NCBI GenBank assembly: GCA_963556145.1
Contig: OY744463.1
Location: 6,944,001-7,008,000, forward strand
DNA from: Hygrocybe punicea
Taxonomy: Eukaryota > Basidiomycota > Agaricomycetes > Agaricales > Hygrophoraceae
DNA: 64,000 bases
Reading direction: 5' to 3'
Position 1 is the first letter of the stretch. Each line of letters begins with the position of its first letter. The translations under genes were made by a program, and so were the position numbers. Of this stretch, positions 12,217 to 22,854 are shown piece after piece. The notes below the pieces were generated by a model that did no database searches, was not told the origin of the DNA, and worked only from the letters and a program-made list of their open reading frames with translations.

Positions 12217-12598
12217 ACGGCTGTTGCTGGGTTGCCACGGAAGTGGTGGTTGGTTTTGCGTTGGGGTTGGGCCTACGCGCTGGGCATTTGCATTCACGGC
12301 CAGCTTTGGCCTTGGGGTTGTGGTGTTTTGAAGGGTGCTCGCGGCCGCACTCTGCTCCGGGGTGCTTTGGGTTGGGGGTGGCGAGAGCCGTGGGTGGTGG
12401 GGATTCGCGTCCACGCTCGGTTTGGAGGTGGTTGGCATTGTGGGACGGTGATGGTGGTGAGTTTCGGGGCCTGTGCCTTGCTTTTGGCTTGACATGGTTG
12501 GGACTAGCAAGGTGGGGCGATGTGGCTGTTGAACGCTCCGGCTTGGAGGTGTTGGGAGGTGCTGGAGTGACGTTGCCGGGTACCAGGGCAGTGAGTGT
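12217..12598 (-). pseudogene. Middle part of the family A copy 1 gag-like frame
   Basis: Continues the disrupted frame of 9549-10460 on the other side of the family B insertion. Reads as Pro/Lys/His-rich sequence on the minus strand and is cut again at 12599 by a solo gypsy LTR. The capsid-like N-terminal region seen in copy 2 (40223-42364) is not recognisable anywhere in copy 1. Confidence 0.5.
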
Positions 12599-13496
12599 TG
12601 TAGATGTGGGTTCTTGTTGGCTTTGGAACAATATAAAGAAAGATGATCCTAACCAGAGGGGTGTCAGCGTAGAAGTGACTGTGGATAATCAGTGTCGGGG
12701 ATAATAGTAAAAGGAAAGGAATGTAAGTAAAAGTAAAGCTGCCACGTAAAACTGGACTAACAATAATAAACCCAGCAATGAACAGACTGAAAACAGATAA
12801 ATAACGACGAACCCAACAATGCCGATGATGTCGGGTACGGTGGGTCAGGTCAGGTCAGAAACAATGAATGAATGATGGAACAATAATAAAGACGATGAAG
12901 TGAACTATAAAAAGCTAAGGGTCTACAAGGACGAGCATTTGAAGTGATTAAAAAGATTCTGACTATGAGAGAAATGGGGACTAATGGTATCTTTTTTTGT
13001 ACAGTTGTCGGGGACCATTTTTATAGTACAGGAGTGAGTAATCTACTTTCGGACATGTCTATTTCGGCCAATGGTAAGCTACAAAGAAAGGTTGGAATGG
13101 GGATGTGGAAAGGGGGGTTGCAAAGCAACGAAGACAGGAATATGGAGGGGAAAATGAATATGCAAGGAAAAGATCTAAAAAGTCCTACATATCTCCGAAA
13201 GGACAAGGGGATGCACAAATAAGGTAAATCTGAAGTCAGGGATTGAGTCCGATGAGATCCATCTCCTATAATTAGAACTCTGGGGCTTCTGAGGCTGCCG
13301 GCTTTGGTCCGAAAGCGGCTGTGACGAAGCAGCATGTGTTGGGTTACATCGGTCACGTCGGGTCACATCACATCACATCACGTCGGGTTGCGTCAGGTTA
13401 CGTCGGGTTCGAATGCAAGTTGAATAGAGGCATCAGGTTCGTCCGGATTTGTGATACATCGAGGATACAGACTCAGAGGGATGTCGACCCTCTACA
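12599..13496. mobile_element. Solo Ty3/gypsy LTR (898 bp, diverged)
   Basis: Starts TGTAGATG and ends CGACCCTCTACA, with a 4-bp TSD GTGT (12595-12598 and 13497-13500). Shares blocks with the LTRs at 53136 and 62144: TCAGCGTAGAAGTGACT, GATGTCGGGTACGG, and the terminal hairpin GAGGG..CCCTC before CTACA. Many differences and insertions show it is much older than the full element. It lies inside the family A element at 8651. Confidence 0.82.
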
Positions 13497-13873
13497 GTGT
13501 AGTGGTTGCTCTCATTGGGGTCCACATCGCTGTGGGCTGCATGTGGTTGGTGTGGGCCGTTGGCGATGTGGTTTGTGGTTCGTTTTTGATAGTGGTTTTC
13601 CACCGCGTTTTTTCCTTCTTCACTTGTTCTTTTTGTTTCCTTACAAAGTCATTGTGTAGGTTGAGAAAATGAAAATGTTCGTTGCTCGGAAAATCGTTCA
13701 GTGCTCGGAAAATCACTTGGTGTTTGGGAAACTGCTCAGTGTGCGGTGCTCTGTGCTCTGTGCTCGGTACTCGGAAAATTGCTGGGGTGCTGAAAAATCG
13801 CTGGAAATCGCTGGAAGTCGCTGAAAATCGCTGAAGACAGAAGCTGGGTTTGAATCCGCTCTCATCACCACAT
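13497..13873. repeat. Leader of family A copy 1 with GCTGGAAATC-like tandem units
   Basis: Between the solo LTR and the right LTR. From about 13680 to 13850 it consists of short imperfect repeats (CTCGGAAAATC, GCTGTGCTC, GCTGGAAATCGCTG). It is the 5' leader of the minus-strand element; no coding sequence is convincing. Confidence 0.45.
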
Positions 13874-14034
13874 TGGAGAGGTACGGAGGTACCTCTCCGA
13901 GGGCTAGCTGGAGAGTCTCACTGAGGAGCTGGTGAGGAAGGCTTGATTGGGAACTACTACCAAACAGGGAACTATCTACAACGAACCGTGGGAACCTCAT
14001 CACGTGACTAGGCACCCGCTACCACTCCAGTGCA

Positions 14035-14297
14035 TCAATTGATGTGCCCCATTCTTTGCGAGGTCGTCAGCACGCGTGGATGCCCATGGAAAGTCCCCAG
14101 CCCCATCCAACCTTGCAAAAACAGATGGAGCGTGTCAATTGACGCGTCCCCGTTCTTCGCGAGGTAGGTAGCATGCATGGACGCCCATGGGAAGTGCCTG
14201 GCCCCAACCCAACCTCGCAAAAACAGACGGAGCGCCCCCCATCTACCTCGTGAGGGTGACAGCCGCGTCAATTGATGCATGTCTGGCCCATGCGAGG
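14035..14297. repeat. Three tandem TCAATTGA dyad units near the right end of H1
   Basis: Centres at 14035-14042, 14135-14142 and 14268-14275. Each has a left arm CCT(C/T)G(C/T)(A/G)A and a right arm like TTCGCGAGG, 12-15 bases away from the centre. The left arm of the first unit (CCTCGTGAA, 8628-8636) was carried to the far side of the family A insertion, so that LTR element landed inside a dyad. A further unit is at 8558-8589. Confidence 0.7.
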
Positions 14298-14480
14298 TAT
14301 TTGGAGGTTGGTTCGGGGTTCGAACCACATTTGAACGCAGACCGAACGCCGTGAAACCATTCGACACAGTTCCGGTTCGGGTTTGGCATTTGGCTGAACC
14401 AAACCAACGGTTCCGCTTCCAGTTTTTCAAAAATAGCGAAAAACTGGACCGAACCGAACTTCGGCAACACTAGAGAAGAG

Positions 14481-15849
14481 AGAAAAAGTAAAAACATACT
14501 GAGGTGGGGGTGCCAGCTCCCATTGTCACTGGACTTGTCGTCCTCTGCTGGTCACTGTTAGCCATTTAACTGCAGTTCCACCATGAAACTGCGGTTTTTG
14601 TGTGGGGTATGCTGTTCTGGAGAGTCAAACACGTCAGGATAGACATGCTCGGCTCTCCAGGTCCTTTTACACCTCACAAACATTGTGCACATGTCAATTG
14701 ACATGGACGTATGCATGTTCGTGAGGTGATTTGAAGGCGGCGGGAGTGTGTCATCATGGTGCGTGTCATCGTGGTGCATGTTGTCGTGGTGTGTGCCCAC
14801 ATCATTTGGGGGTCCAAAGATAAGGCGATCGTCGTGGTCGAGGTTGGTTGGTGGTGGTGATTCTAGTGCAGTAGTAGAAGTCATAGATTATATTGAAAAA
14901 CATACCTTTCAGGCACCATCCCATTCGCTTGTTTGGAATCCAGTGCCTCACCATATGGCGCATAGTGTTAGTGGTTGAAGTTGGGGACACGAGTCCGAGT
15001 GGTGGTGGTTGCGTGTGGCTTACATATCCTGTGAGTAGCCTGAGTTAAGATTTTAAAAACATGTAGCTTTGGCAGTGGGTGATGGACACCATCCCACCAG
15101 TGCTTGTTCTCTTGCAATTGGATGGTCATGGCATTCGTCATGGCATTCGTCGTTGGCCGTTGTTGGTCATTGTTGGTTGTTGGTTGTTGGTGAGTGGTCA
15201 CACCAATCACAGGTCACATGTGTAGTCTGCTGTCTTGAGCAAAATTTAGCTAGGCACTAGGACTCACTGTCGGTGCCCCACATCTCCATGGTGGGTGTGG
15301 ACATATAAGTGCATCTGTAGCTTGACTGCAGGACTCCATCTGTGATATAAACCCAAACTGATGCTAGCAGTAAAGGGAGGCGAAAGGATTGAGCAGTAAT
15401 TGAAACACATAAAAACATATACCTACATGATCTCATCTCAATGGTAGCGTTGATATGTCAAGTTCCAAACAATACCTGGCACAACCTCTGAGCCTGCAAC
15501 CTCTGTTGAGTTTGAACTTCACAAAAGAATGAAAAAATACCACTCTCAACTGGGCAGGATGACGGCAAGTGGTGATTTTAACTTTGGCAAAATGTATTCA
15601 CTCAGACCTTTGCACGGTTGAAAGCCGCACAGACCATTAAATTTAAATATAAGACAACATGATTCATAGCTAACTTACATTCGTTCAACGTTCAATTATA
15701 TGATCATTAATAAATGTCTACCGTCATAAGATAAGTTGAGGAAGCCAAAATGGTCTGTAGGTCTGAAATGGTCTGGGGGGTCCGTATACCCCTGCATATG
15801 CCTAACCACCATGCAAGAGCTCGCTGCTTCCACTTGAAAGGGTGAATTT
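14481..15849. other. Repeat-derived intergenic sequence with one full dyad (14672-14726)
   Basis: No gene recognised. The dyad reads CCTCACAAA (14672-14680), TCAATTGA (14694-14701) and TTCGTGAGG (14718-14726), with the centre extended to the 16-bp palindrome CATGTCAATTGACATG. At 15787-15802 a sequence CCCTGCATATGCCTA matches the end of the H5-type elements, so a decayed copy of that family lies here. Confidence 0.5.
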
Positions 15850-17470
15850 TCCAAATGTCAAGTTCTGGACTAAAAAGCTTTTTAGGGAGGCATGCCAAGA
15901 GACAATTTGGGACACTAACACTCTTGCAACTTCAAAGAAGCTGACCGAAACAATGTGACAACAACAATTCCAATGATGAAACAGATGAATGGAGACATAT
16001 TTATCTCGAGAACAAGAACAGTATTCCAGTCACTACTGAACGCCTATGGCAAATCTCGGTCAAAGCACAACAATAATGGTTCTCACTGCACAAAGCACTC
16101 CTAGCACCCCCTACATGGTCCAAAATTGATACTAATGCTTGTGACTACTTCAGGTCAGAGATGCTTCACAACTTTCCCGAATTGCAGCTTTGCAAAGGAT
16201 CTTGGAAGCTGGATCACTGGGCGACTCTAAACTATCCATCATGGTTTAAAAACCACATCAAGACAAAAGCTGTACCGAGTGCAGAAAAGCTGAACAAAAG
16301 GCCAAGCTTGAAACTGACAATCCTGCACCCAATCCCAACATACTTCTGGTTTTAGATGATGCTAAGCTGATTTTCATGGATGACCAGTTAGAGGATGACA
16401 CCCTTGACAGCTGCAAACCTATTTCCAAACACCACCCAACTGCCATTGCTGGACTGGCACAAATAAAGCCAGTTTCAGTATGTTACCTTAGCGTTCAAGT
16501 GTTCAATTGTGTTTTACATTGTTCATAGTCTAAGTTGAAGTTTGCAAATCCTCTGTAAGCCAATTGCGCATTACCTTAGCATATGCTGACTGTTCTCTAG
16601 TGACAATATAGATGCCAAGCTCAATCAAAACAATGAAATGAACTGTATGGTACCAGCAATTGCAGTTTTGTCTGCACCAGCACCACTTGCTTCACTTGTG
16701 CCATAACCTGTCTCATCTCTGTCTGCACTAGCTCCGACTGATTCTGCTTTGGTCGTACCTGCCTTGTTTTCAGCACCTGATTCATCTTCGTTGGCACTTG
16801 ATTTGGCTTCATCACTCCTCACATTGTCTTTGTCTGCAACAGCACCTGATTCATCTTTCTCTGCACCAACACCAGTTGAAGGCTTCAAAAATGGCAAAAA
16901 ATTACCCAAGTTTGCTTATGCCGTCCCAGGACCTAGGTGAGGATTTCATATCTTTGCATAGCTTCCAACATGATGCCATTTATCATCCTAGAGATATATG
17001 CATGCGCGAATGGCTTAAGATGAACCCAGATGGTCTAAAGAATGACTTCAAGAACTATTTCACCAGCAACAAACAGAAGGTAGGTGATTGTGATTGTATT
17101 TTGTATGACATTAACAGCACAGTCTTTGCAGCACACAGCACCCTAGCTAAAGCCATGGTACATGTTGTATGGAGACCAAGATGGTGCTAACCTGTACTGG
17201 GTATCTACAGAAGATGACTATGATCAATCAACCGACCTGATTTGTGCACCAACTCAGATTTCTTTTCGATACACTGTAGATGGGGAATGGAATGGAAATG
17301 GGATGGAAACAGGGCATAAATGGGGCAGGAACAGGCCCAGAACTGGAACCAAGCATGGGATAAATGAACCTAACCTGTATTGTAGTATTAATCGTTGGCA
17401 ATGCTACAGAATGACTGGTAATATATGGAAAACAAGGGATTTGATTGAGAAGTATAGAGTACAGTAGATT
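15850..17470 (+). pseudogene. Decayed gene remnant of unknown function
   Basis: Several plus-strand frames give protein-like segments in order: KNSIPVTTERLWQIS, then SEMLHNFPELQLCKGSWKLD and YPSWFKNHIK, a Ser/Ala/Asp-rich linker, then PRDICMREWLKMNPDG and DFKNYFTSNKQ. Stops and frame changes separate them. The composition resembles large hypothetical proteins that are repeated in Agaricomycete genomes, but I cannot name the family. It may be captured or transposon-encoded. No splice model restores a single frame by eye. Confidence 0.3.
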
Positions 17471-18016
17471 AAAAACACACTACTGCCGAAAAAAATTGAT
17501 GGTCTCAGAAAAATATATAGTATAAGAAAGATTGTTGATTTTGGTCATTTATATCTATTATAATCAAAGAAAATGCAGATAAATCTACCCTAAATTATGG
17601 ACTTTTGACTGGGGCTGAGGGGTCACTCAAGGGTGCTAAGAATTTGAGGCTCAATTTTCAAAGTTATTCATGAATAGCTGTTGGACTGTGGCTGACTAGA
17701 CTTGACAGCTAAGGTTGAATAACTCTGAAGATTGAGCTCAAAATCCTACCCCCCAGCTTTTGGCTCTGCCCATCTCCTGAAATATCTTGATAATTTCAAG
17801 TAATTTTACTTAGTGTTGCCACAGCTCAGCTCAGCTTGGCTTTGGCTCAGCTAAGACTGGCTCCATTCACTCATGGCTTGGCTCAGCTCAACTCCAGAGC
17901 CATTCCAAAGCTATTGAGCACAGCTCAATATCTCAAATGAGCAATAGAGCCTGCAACATGTATGCCAAGCATACCATTCCCTGTGTTACCATTGAAACCT
18001 ACAGACTAATTATTTT

Positions 18017-18593
18017 TACAGCCAATTCGGAAATGGATGACCAAATCAACTTTTTTTTTTTGTAACTTTTTTTTTGAGACCGGCAACCACCGGGCGAGCT
18101 GTATTACCATAACCGTCCATGTCATGTGACACCAAGAGAATTGCTGAAATCACATAGAAATTCAAGTTATAAATTCATTGAGAGACATGAGAAATGTGAA
18201 GCCTATGAAAATTGGAATGTGGCTAGGTGAAGGGCTAAATAAGTTTAAATTGTTTTTTGGTGGTGTATTCAAGGATGACATGGATTTTTGGTGTCCAAAA
18301 CATGACTTGTGGCCTGAAATTGGTACCAACAATATTTATTACACCACCAAAAAACAATTTAAACTTATTTAGCCCTTCACCTAGCCACATTCCAATTTTC
18401 ATAGGCTTCACATTTCTCATGTCTCTCAATGAATTTATAACTTGAATTTCTATGTGATTTCAGCAATTCTCTTGGTGTCACATGACATGGACGGTTATGG
18501 TAATACAGCTCGCCTGGTGGTTGCCGGTCTCAAAAAAAAAAGTTACAAAAAAAAAAAAGTTGATTTGGTCATCCATTTCTGAATCGGCTGTAA
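18017..18593. repeat. Foldback repeat F1 (577 bp, arms ~250 bp)
   Basis: Begins TTACAGCC and ends GGCTGTAA. The two arms (about 18017-18266 and 18341-18593) are nearly perfect reverse complements around a loop of roughly 75 bases. The identical peptide-like frames on both strands at 18178 and 18429 are a by-product of the palindrome. A transcript would form a long double-stranded hairpin. A clear TSD is not seen. Confidence 0.8.
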
Positions 18594-18598
18594 AGCAT

Positions 18599-19419
18599 TT
18601 ACAGCTGTTTTACTATCTGATGGCAGTAACTGAACTTTCTTGAATCAATTGAGAAATTTGGACTTTGGTAGAATTTTGGGTGCTGTGTTTTGTATCTCAT
18701 GAAATAGTGCTTGGATTAAGATGGTTATACAGGGAAAGTTGTACCATTTCTTGAGGGCTATCTACTCCTGTAATTACAATTGGACAATATTTAGGATATG
18801 GTGAGTTGTTGATAAAATCAAAGGTAGACCAATACTTTTTTGACACCCAAAATGATACTGTCAAATTATGGCATCAAAAGAGCTCATATGAAGAAGATTG
18901 GAGGGAGAAAGTTGTTCATTTTTTCAAGGCCTAGAAGTACATATATCCTATTTTTCTTTATTTCTGTCCTTTGAGCCAATATTGCATCTGTACTATGTTT
19001 GTCTAGCAGTAGACTTGAAATACCAAAAGAATCATAAATATTGGCTCAAAGGACAAAAATAAAGAAAATAGGGTATATGTACTTCTAGGCCTTGAAAAGA
19101 TGAACAACTTCCTCCCTCCAATCTTCTTCATATGAGCTCTTTTGATGCCATAATTTGACAGTATCATTTTGGGTGTCAAAAAAGTATTGGTCTACCTTTG
19201 ATTTTATCAACAACTCACCATATCCTAAATATTGTCCAATTGTAATTACAGGAGTAGATAGCCCTCAAGAAATGGTACAACTTTCCCTGTATAACCATCT
19301 TAATCCAAGCACTATTTCATGAGATACAAAACACAGCACCCAAAATTCTACCAAGTCCAAATTTCTCAATTGATTCAAAAAAGTTCAGTTACTGCCATCA
19401 GATAGTAAAACAGCTGTAA
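18599..19419. repeat. Foldback repeat F2 (821 bp, arms ~380 bp)
   Basis: Begins TTACAGCTG and ends CAGCTGTAA. Left arm to about 18980 and right arm from about 19040 are near-perfect reverse complements. It shares arm sequence (GAAATA..TGG..TTGAGATGG, GGAAAGTTGTAC) with F3 and F4, so these are one family. Confidence 0.8.
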
Positions 19420-19782
19420 GCTTATTTGGCTTTGGTGCTTGCATTCTCAAACTTTTTTGTGATGTGTGACAAGTATGTGTGATAAACATGACAAAGCATG
19501 ACAATATCACATGTAAACCCATCACATACATTAACATCAGTCTTTCCACAGTGCCCAGGCTGTTTTTGTTCCAAATTTGAGTTTAGGAGGTAAGGGCCTC
19601 ATTATTTAGTATATACACTATATATCTTAGAGTATTTCCCTTGCATAAAGTTGCATTGTCATGTTTTGTCGTTTACTTCCTAATTAGGTTTTGGAGTCAT
19701 GGCTAGTGGCTCTGATCAGCTTGGTAAGCTGTGGCTAAAAATAAGCTTGGCTCAACTGGCTCATGGCAACACTAATTTTACT

Positions 19783-20409
19783 AGCCTAAAAAGGCAGAAC
19801 ATTGGCTATAGTCATGGCAACACTAAGACAGTAGTTGCGAATGATTGTAGGATTTGCCATATAGTAAGTTAACAGATAGAAAAGACCTTGCAACCAAAGG
19901 AACCAAATCAGACAACATAACTTCCTAAACTAAACTTCAACTTTATATTTCAAAATATATTTGTTATGATTTCTTACATAAGATATACTTACTTTTTCTT
20001 TTTTCCTTTCCCTCTCCTCTTCTGATTTCTTTAGTTATTCCTTTCACCTATGCACTGCCTCCTGCCTCTGCTTAGTTGTGTTATATGACAAATGCTGCAT
20101 GTTATCTTCTTTTACATATGTTTCATCTTGTCACCATATGCTCTGGCGCATAGCCATGATCCCTTTTCTATTAACATAGCCACTTCTTTGGACTATATAA
20201 ATAGTCTACTTTCATCATGTACTGTAGACTTTAAATTTTGTATACACTCGCATATCAATCACTCCTGTCTACTCTAGATTGATTGTCTTCAGAACCTAAG
20301 CCCTTTCCAAAAACTGTCTTTCTGAAGTAAAACTAATGTTTTAAAGTCCAGTCTGGTCTGGCTTTTTTGCCTTTTTTGGACATTAACTGTGACCGGACTG
20401 GCTGCCTAA
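19783..20409. other. Repeat-derived spacer, no gene
   Basis: AT-rich sequence between H2 and H3. The right end of an older hAT-like element is at 19812-19824. From about 20332 a diverged TIR (TAATGTTTTAAAG) starts an outer element that probably ends with GGAAACACTA near 20900 and was later split by H3. Confidence 0.4.
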
Positions 20410-20721
20410 TAGTGCTGCCAAAGTTCAGTTCAGTCCAGTTCAGACCCATTTTTTGTGAACCCTGAACTGAACTCAGAGTTCAGTTTAGCCAAGTTTCTGA
20501 ACTGAACTGACTTTTGCAGTTTAGTTCAGCCTAGGCTATAAACCCTGAACTCTTACTATATAAGGCAATTGGTTTAGTTCAGACATGAATTTGACTGAAC
20601 TGAACTCTTTAAGTGGTTCAGTTCAGCCCAGAGGCCTGAACTGAACTGAACTGAACCCCAAGTTCAGTTCAGGGTTCAAATTGAGTTTAGATTAGTTTAG
20701 AACTGGACTTTAGCAGCACTA
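20410..20721. mobile_element. hAT-like MITE H3 (312 bp)
   Basis: Starts TAGTGCTGCC and ends TAGCAGCACTA, TSD CTGCCTAA (20402-20409 and 20722-20729). Almost its whole length is made of AGTTCAG/CTGAACT units in both directions. Inserted into an older CCAGTC-repeat element. Confidence 0.88.
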
Positions 20722-21134
20722 CTGCCTAACACTCCAAAAACTGAAAAAACCCGACTGGACTGGTGAAAACCAGTTGCCATCAGTTGTCTGGTCTATTAAC
20801 TGGTTAAAACCAGTTTCAACCTAAACTGGTTAACAACCAGTCCAGACTGGTTTTGCACTAGGTCTGGACCGGTCTTTACTACTCAAAATTTGGAAACACT
20901 AAAATTTTTTAGAGTCATTATAGTTAGTAATGTTCTATATACAGTAATAACCAGTACAGGAATGTCAGGTCTGGTCATGAACAAAGGCGCTGATGGGCTC
21001 AGGCTTTCCCATCACTGTTGCCATCACCCATCACTTACAGGCACATGTGCTCATCATCATCAATAATGAGCATGACTACTCTATCCCACCATCTTTTCGT
21101 GTGGATATTTTTAAATATCATAGATTTATTCTTA

Positions 21135-21803
21135 TTACAGCCGTTTTAGTAATTCATGGCAGTAACTGGATTTTTTTTCATCAATTGAGAAATTTGGACT
21201 TATTGGAATTTCCAGTGCTGAATCTTGTATCTCATGAAATACTGTATGGATTGAGATGGTTATAGAGGGAAAGTTGTACTATTTCTTAAGGGCTATCTAC
21301 TCCTATCATTACATTTAGACAATATTTAGTGTCTGGTGACTTGTGGATAAAACAAAAGGTAAACCAGTACTTTTCGACTCCCAAAATGATATTGTCAAAT
21401 TATGGTATCAAATGAGCTCATATGCAAAAGATTAGAGGGAACAACTTATTCAATTTTTCAAGGGCTAGAAGTACAAATACCGTGTTTTCCTTCATTTTTG
21501 TCCTTGGAGCCAACATTTAGAATTCATGTANNNNNNNNNNNNNNNNNNNNNNNNNNNNNNNNNNNNNNNNNNNNNNNNNNNNNNNNNNNNNNNNNNNNNN
21601 NNNNNNNNNNNNNNNNNNNNNNNNNNNNNNGATAGGAGTAGATAGCCCTTAAGAAATAGTACAACTTTCCCTCTATAACCATCTCAATCCATACAGTATT
21701 TCATGAGATACAAGATTCAGCACTGGAAATTCCAATAAGTCCAAATTTCTCAATTGATGAAAAAAAATCCAGTTACTGCCATGAATTACCAAAACGGCTG
21801 TAA
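21135..21803. repeat. Foldback repeat F3, centre lost in an assembly gap
   Basis: Begins TTACAGCCGTTTT and ends AAAACGGCTGTAA, flanked on both sides by TA (21133-21134 and 21804-21805), which would fit a Tc1/mariner-type target duplication. The right arm after the gap is the reverse complement of the left arm. Family member of F1, F2 and F4. Confidence 0.75.
21531..21630. other. Assembly gap (100 N)
   Basis: Exactly 100 unknown bases, the usual placeholder for a gap of unknown size. It falls in the centre of a foldback repeat, where assemblers commonly break. Confidence 0.99.
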
Positions 21804-21806
21804 TAC

Positions 21807-22854
21807 TGTTATAAATTAATCTACATGAAAAATCCACAAAATAAAAAGAGAGAAACAAAAAGATACATGGGTGCCAGGGTGGTGGTCTCAGTGCAAATTG
21901 TCACTATCACCATTGCTGTCATTATTCCTGTCATCATTGAGGTGGTGGGGAGTGGGAATGTGGTGGGAGGCAAGTTGGGAGGCAAGTGGGTGGTGGTGAA
22001 AGCACATGTGACTGATCACATTTCATGATGGATGATCCCCATTCCGACACTCTCCCATTCTCCCACTCTTCCACCACCTCAACAAGTACAGCAACAACAG
22101 CAAACACAATGGTGATGATTCAAACTGAGAACACCACCCTGGACATCCTTAAAGCCATGCAGGAGTGCATCTGACTTTTTCAACCATCAACCTCAAACAT
22201 TGAAACCAGCGGTGGTGGACCAGGTGCACAGCAATGAACACAACAAAAGTAACATGGAGGGTTACCACTGGTGATGGATTGGTTGACAGCATCATCATTG
22301 TCAAGATATTGCTGTCACAACCACCTCTGGTGCCACCCTCACGCAACTCAATGGCGCAACCGATCAGGATGGTGAAAATCATGGAATGGACAATGGGGAC
22401 ATTGTAGGTGACATCTCCGTCGTCTCTATCAATGGTGGAATGTGGAGAGGGCCATGGGGGGCCCCAAGGACAAAGATGAGTACCTATCCCCTCCTCCTTT
22501 TTCCCCACATACTTACCCTGTCTACACTCATTTGTGGCCAGGAGCCCTTTCCCAGCCATCTCCTCACTCTTTCCACCATCCACCACACTTCCCAGCCCCT
22601 TCCCCACCACCCATTGCCACCCCCACTCCAAGTGCCACCAGCACCAGCACCAGCACACCGGTCCAAAGCAGTAGCAATGGCCGCAATGCAAATGCAACAA
22701 CATCAACAAGAAAACGGCAAGAGGAGATGAGGGGGAAAGCAGCTGGGAGTGGTGCACCCACCCTGGCTGCATTAGGTATGTTTTTATGTGTTTATTCTGT
22801 TATTCCATGTTACTAACTACATGAAAACATCTCCAACAACAGATGGACACAGAC
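21807..22854. other. Degenerate repeat interior (CCACC/CAGCA-rich), no gene
   Basis: Open frames on both strands (for example 22149-22772 minus) are Pro/Ser/Thr or Cys/Val-rich products of the CACCACC and AGCAGC composition. At 22776 a GTATGTTTTTA stretch resembles intron starts repeated at 28821 and 29030. I regard this as the inside of decayed hAT-like elements. Confidence 0.4.

Larger units (their letters stand above)
8651..14029 (-). mobile_element. Small-LTR retroelement, family A copy 1 (gag-type, disrupted)
   Basis: LTRs at 8651-8805 (155 bp) and 13874-14029 (156 bp) begin TGGAGAGG and end CCACTCCA, with a 4-bp TSD GTGC (8647-8650 and 14030-14033). The element runs on the minus strand: next to the right LTR the minus strand reads TGGTGATGAGAGCG (primer-binding site), and next to the left LTR it has a purine-rich tract preceded by a hairpin (8823-8842). 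The internal region holds a broken Pro/Thr-rich gag-like frame. It is interrupted by the family B element (10461-12216) and by a solo gypsy LTR (12599-13496). No protease, reverse transcriptase or integrase is present. Confidence 0.85.
7728..14472. mobile_element. hAT-like non-autonomous element H1 (outer shell of a three-level nest)
   Basis: Starts TAGTGATGCCGAAG and ends CTTCGGCAACACTA, flanked by GAGAAGAG on both sides (7720-7727 and 14473-14480), an 8-bp TSD as made by hAT transposases. Subterminal sequence is a dense series of GAACCGAACC/GGTTCG units. Inside lie TCATGTGACC (7955-7964), a small intron (8026-8072, GTAAGT donor, TTACTGACATT branch region, ATAG acceptor), a CAG/ACC trinucleotide-rich block (8154-8444) and dyad motifs near the right end. 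A 5.4-kb LTR element has inserted at 8651. No transposase is encoded, so it would move in trans. Without its insertions it would be about 1.4 kb. Confidence 0.88.
17811..19774. mobile_element. hAT-like element H2 (1964 bp) filled with two foldback repeats
   Basis: Starts TAGTGTTGCC and ends GGCAACACTA, TSD ATTTTACT (17803-17810 and 19775-19782). Subterminal repeats here are CTCAGCT/GGCTCAG units, unlike the GTTCAG units of its relatives. Almost all of the interior is two long inverted repeats (18017-18593 and 18599-19419). Another terminal end, CATGGCAACACTA, stands just outside at 19812-19824, so H2 probably landed beside an older relative. No coding gene. Confidence 0.85.

Noticed and set aside
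17811..19774. Peptide MRDMRNVKPMKIGMW repeated on both strands as a duplicated gene
   Set aside because: It arises because the two arms of foldback F1 are reverse complements.
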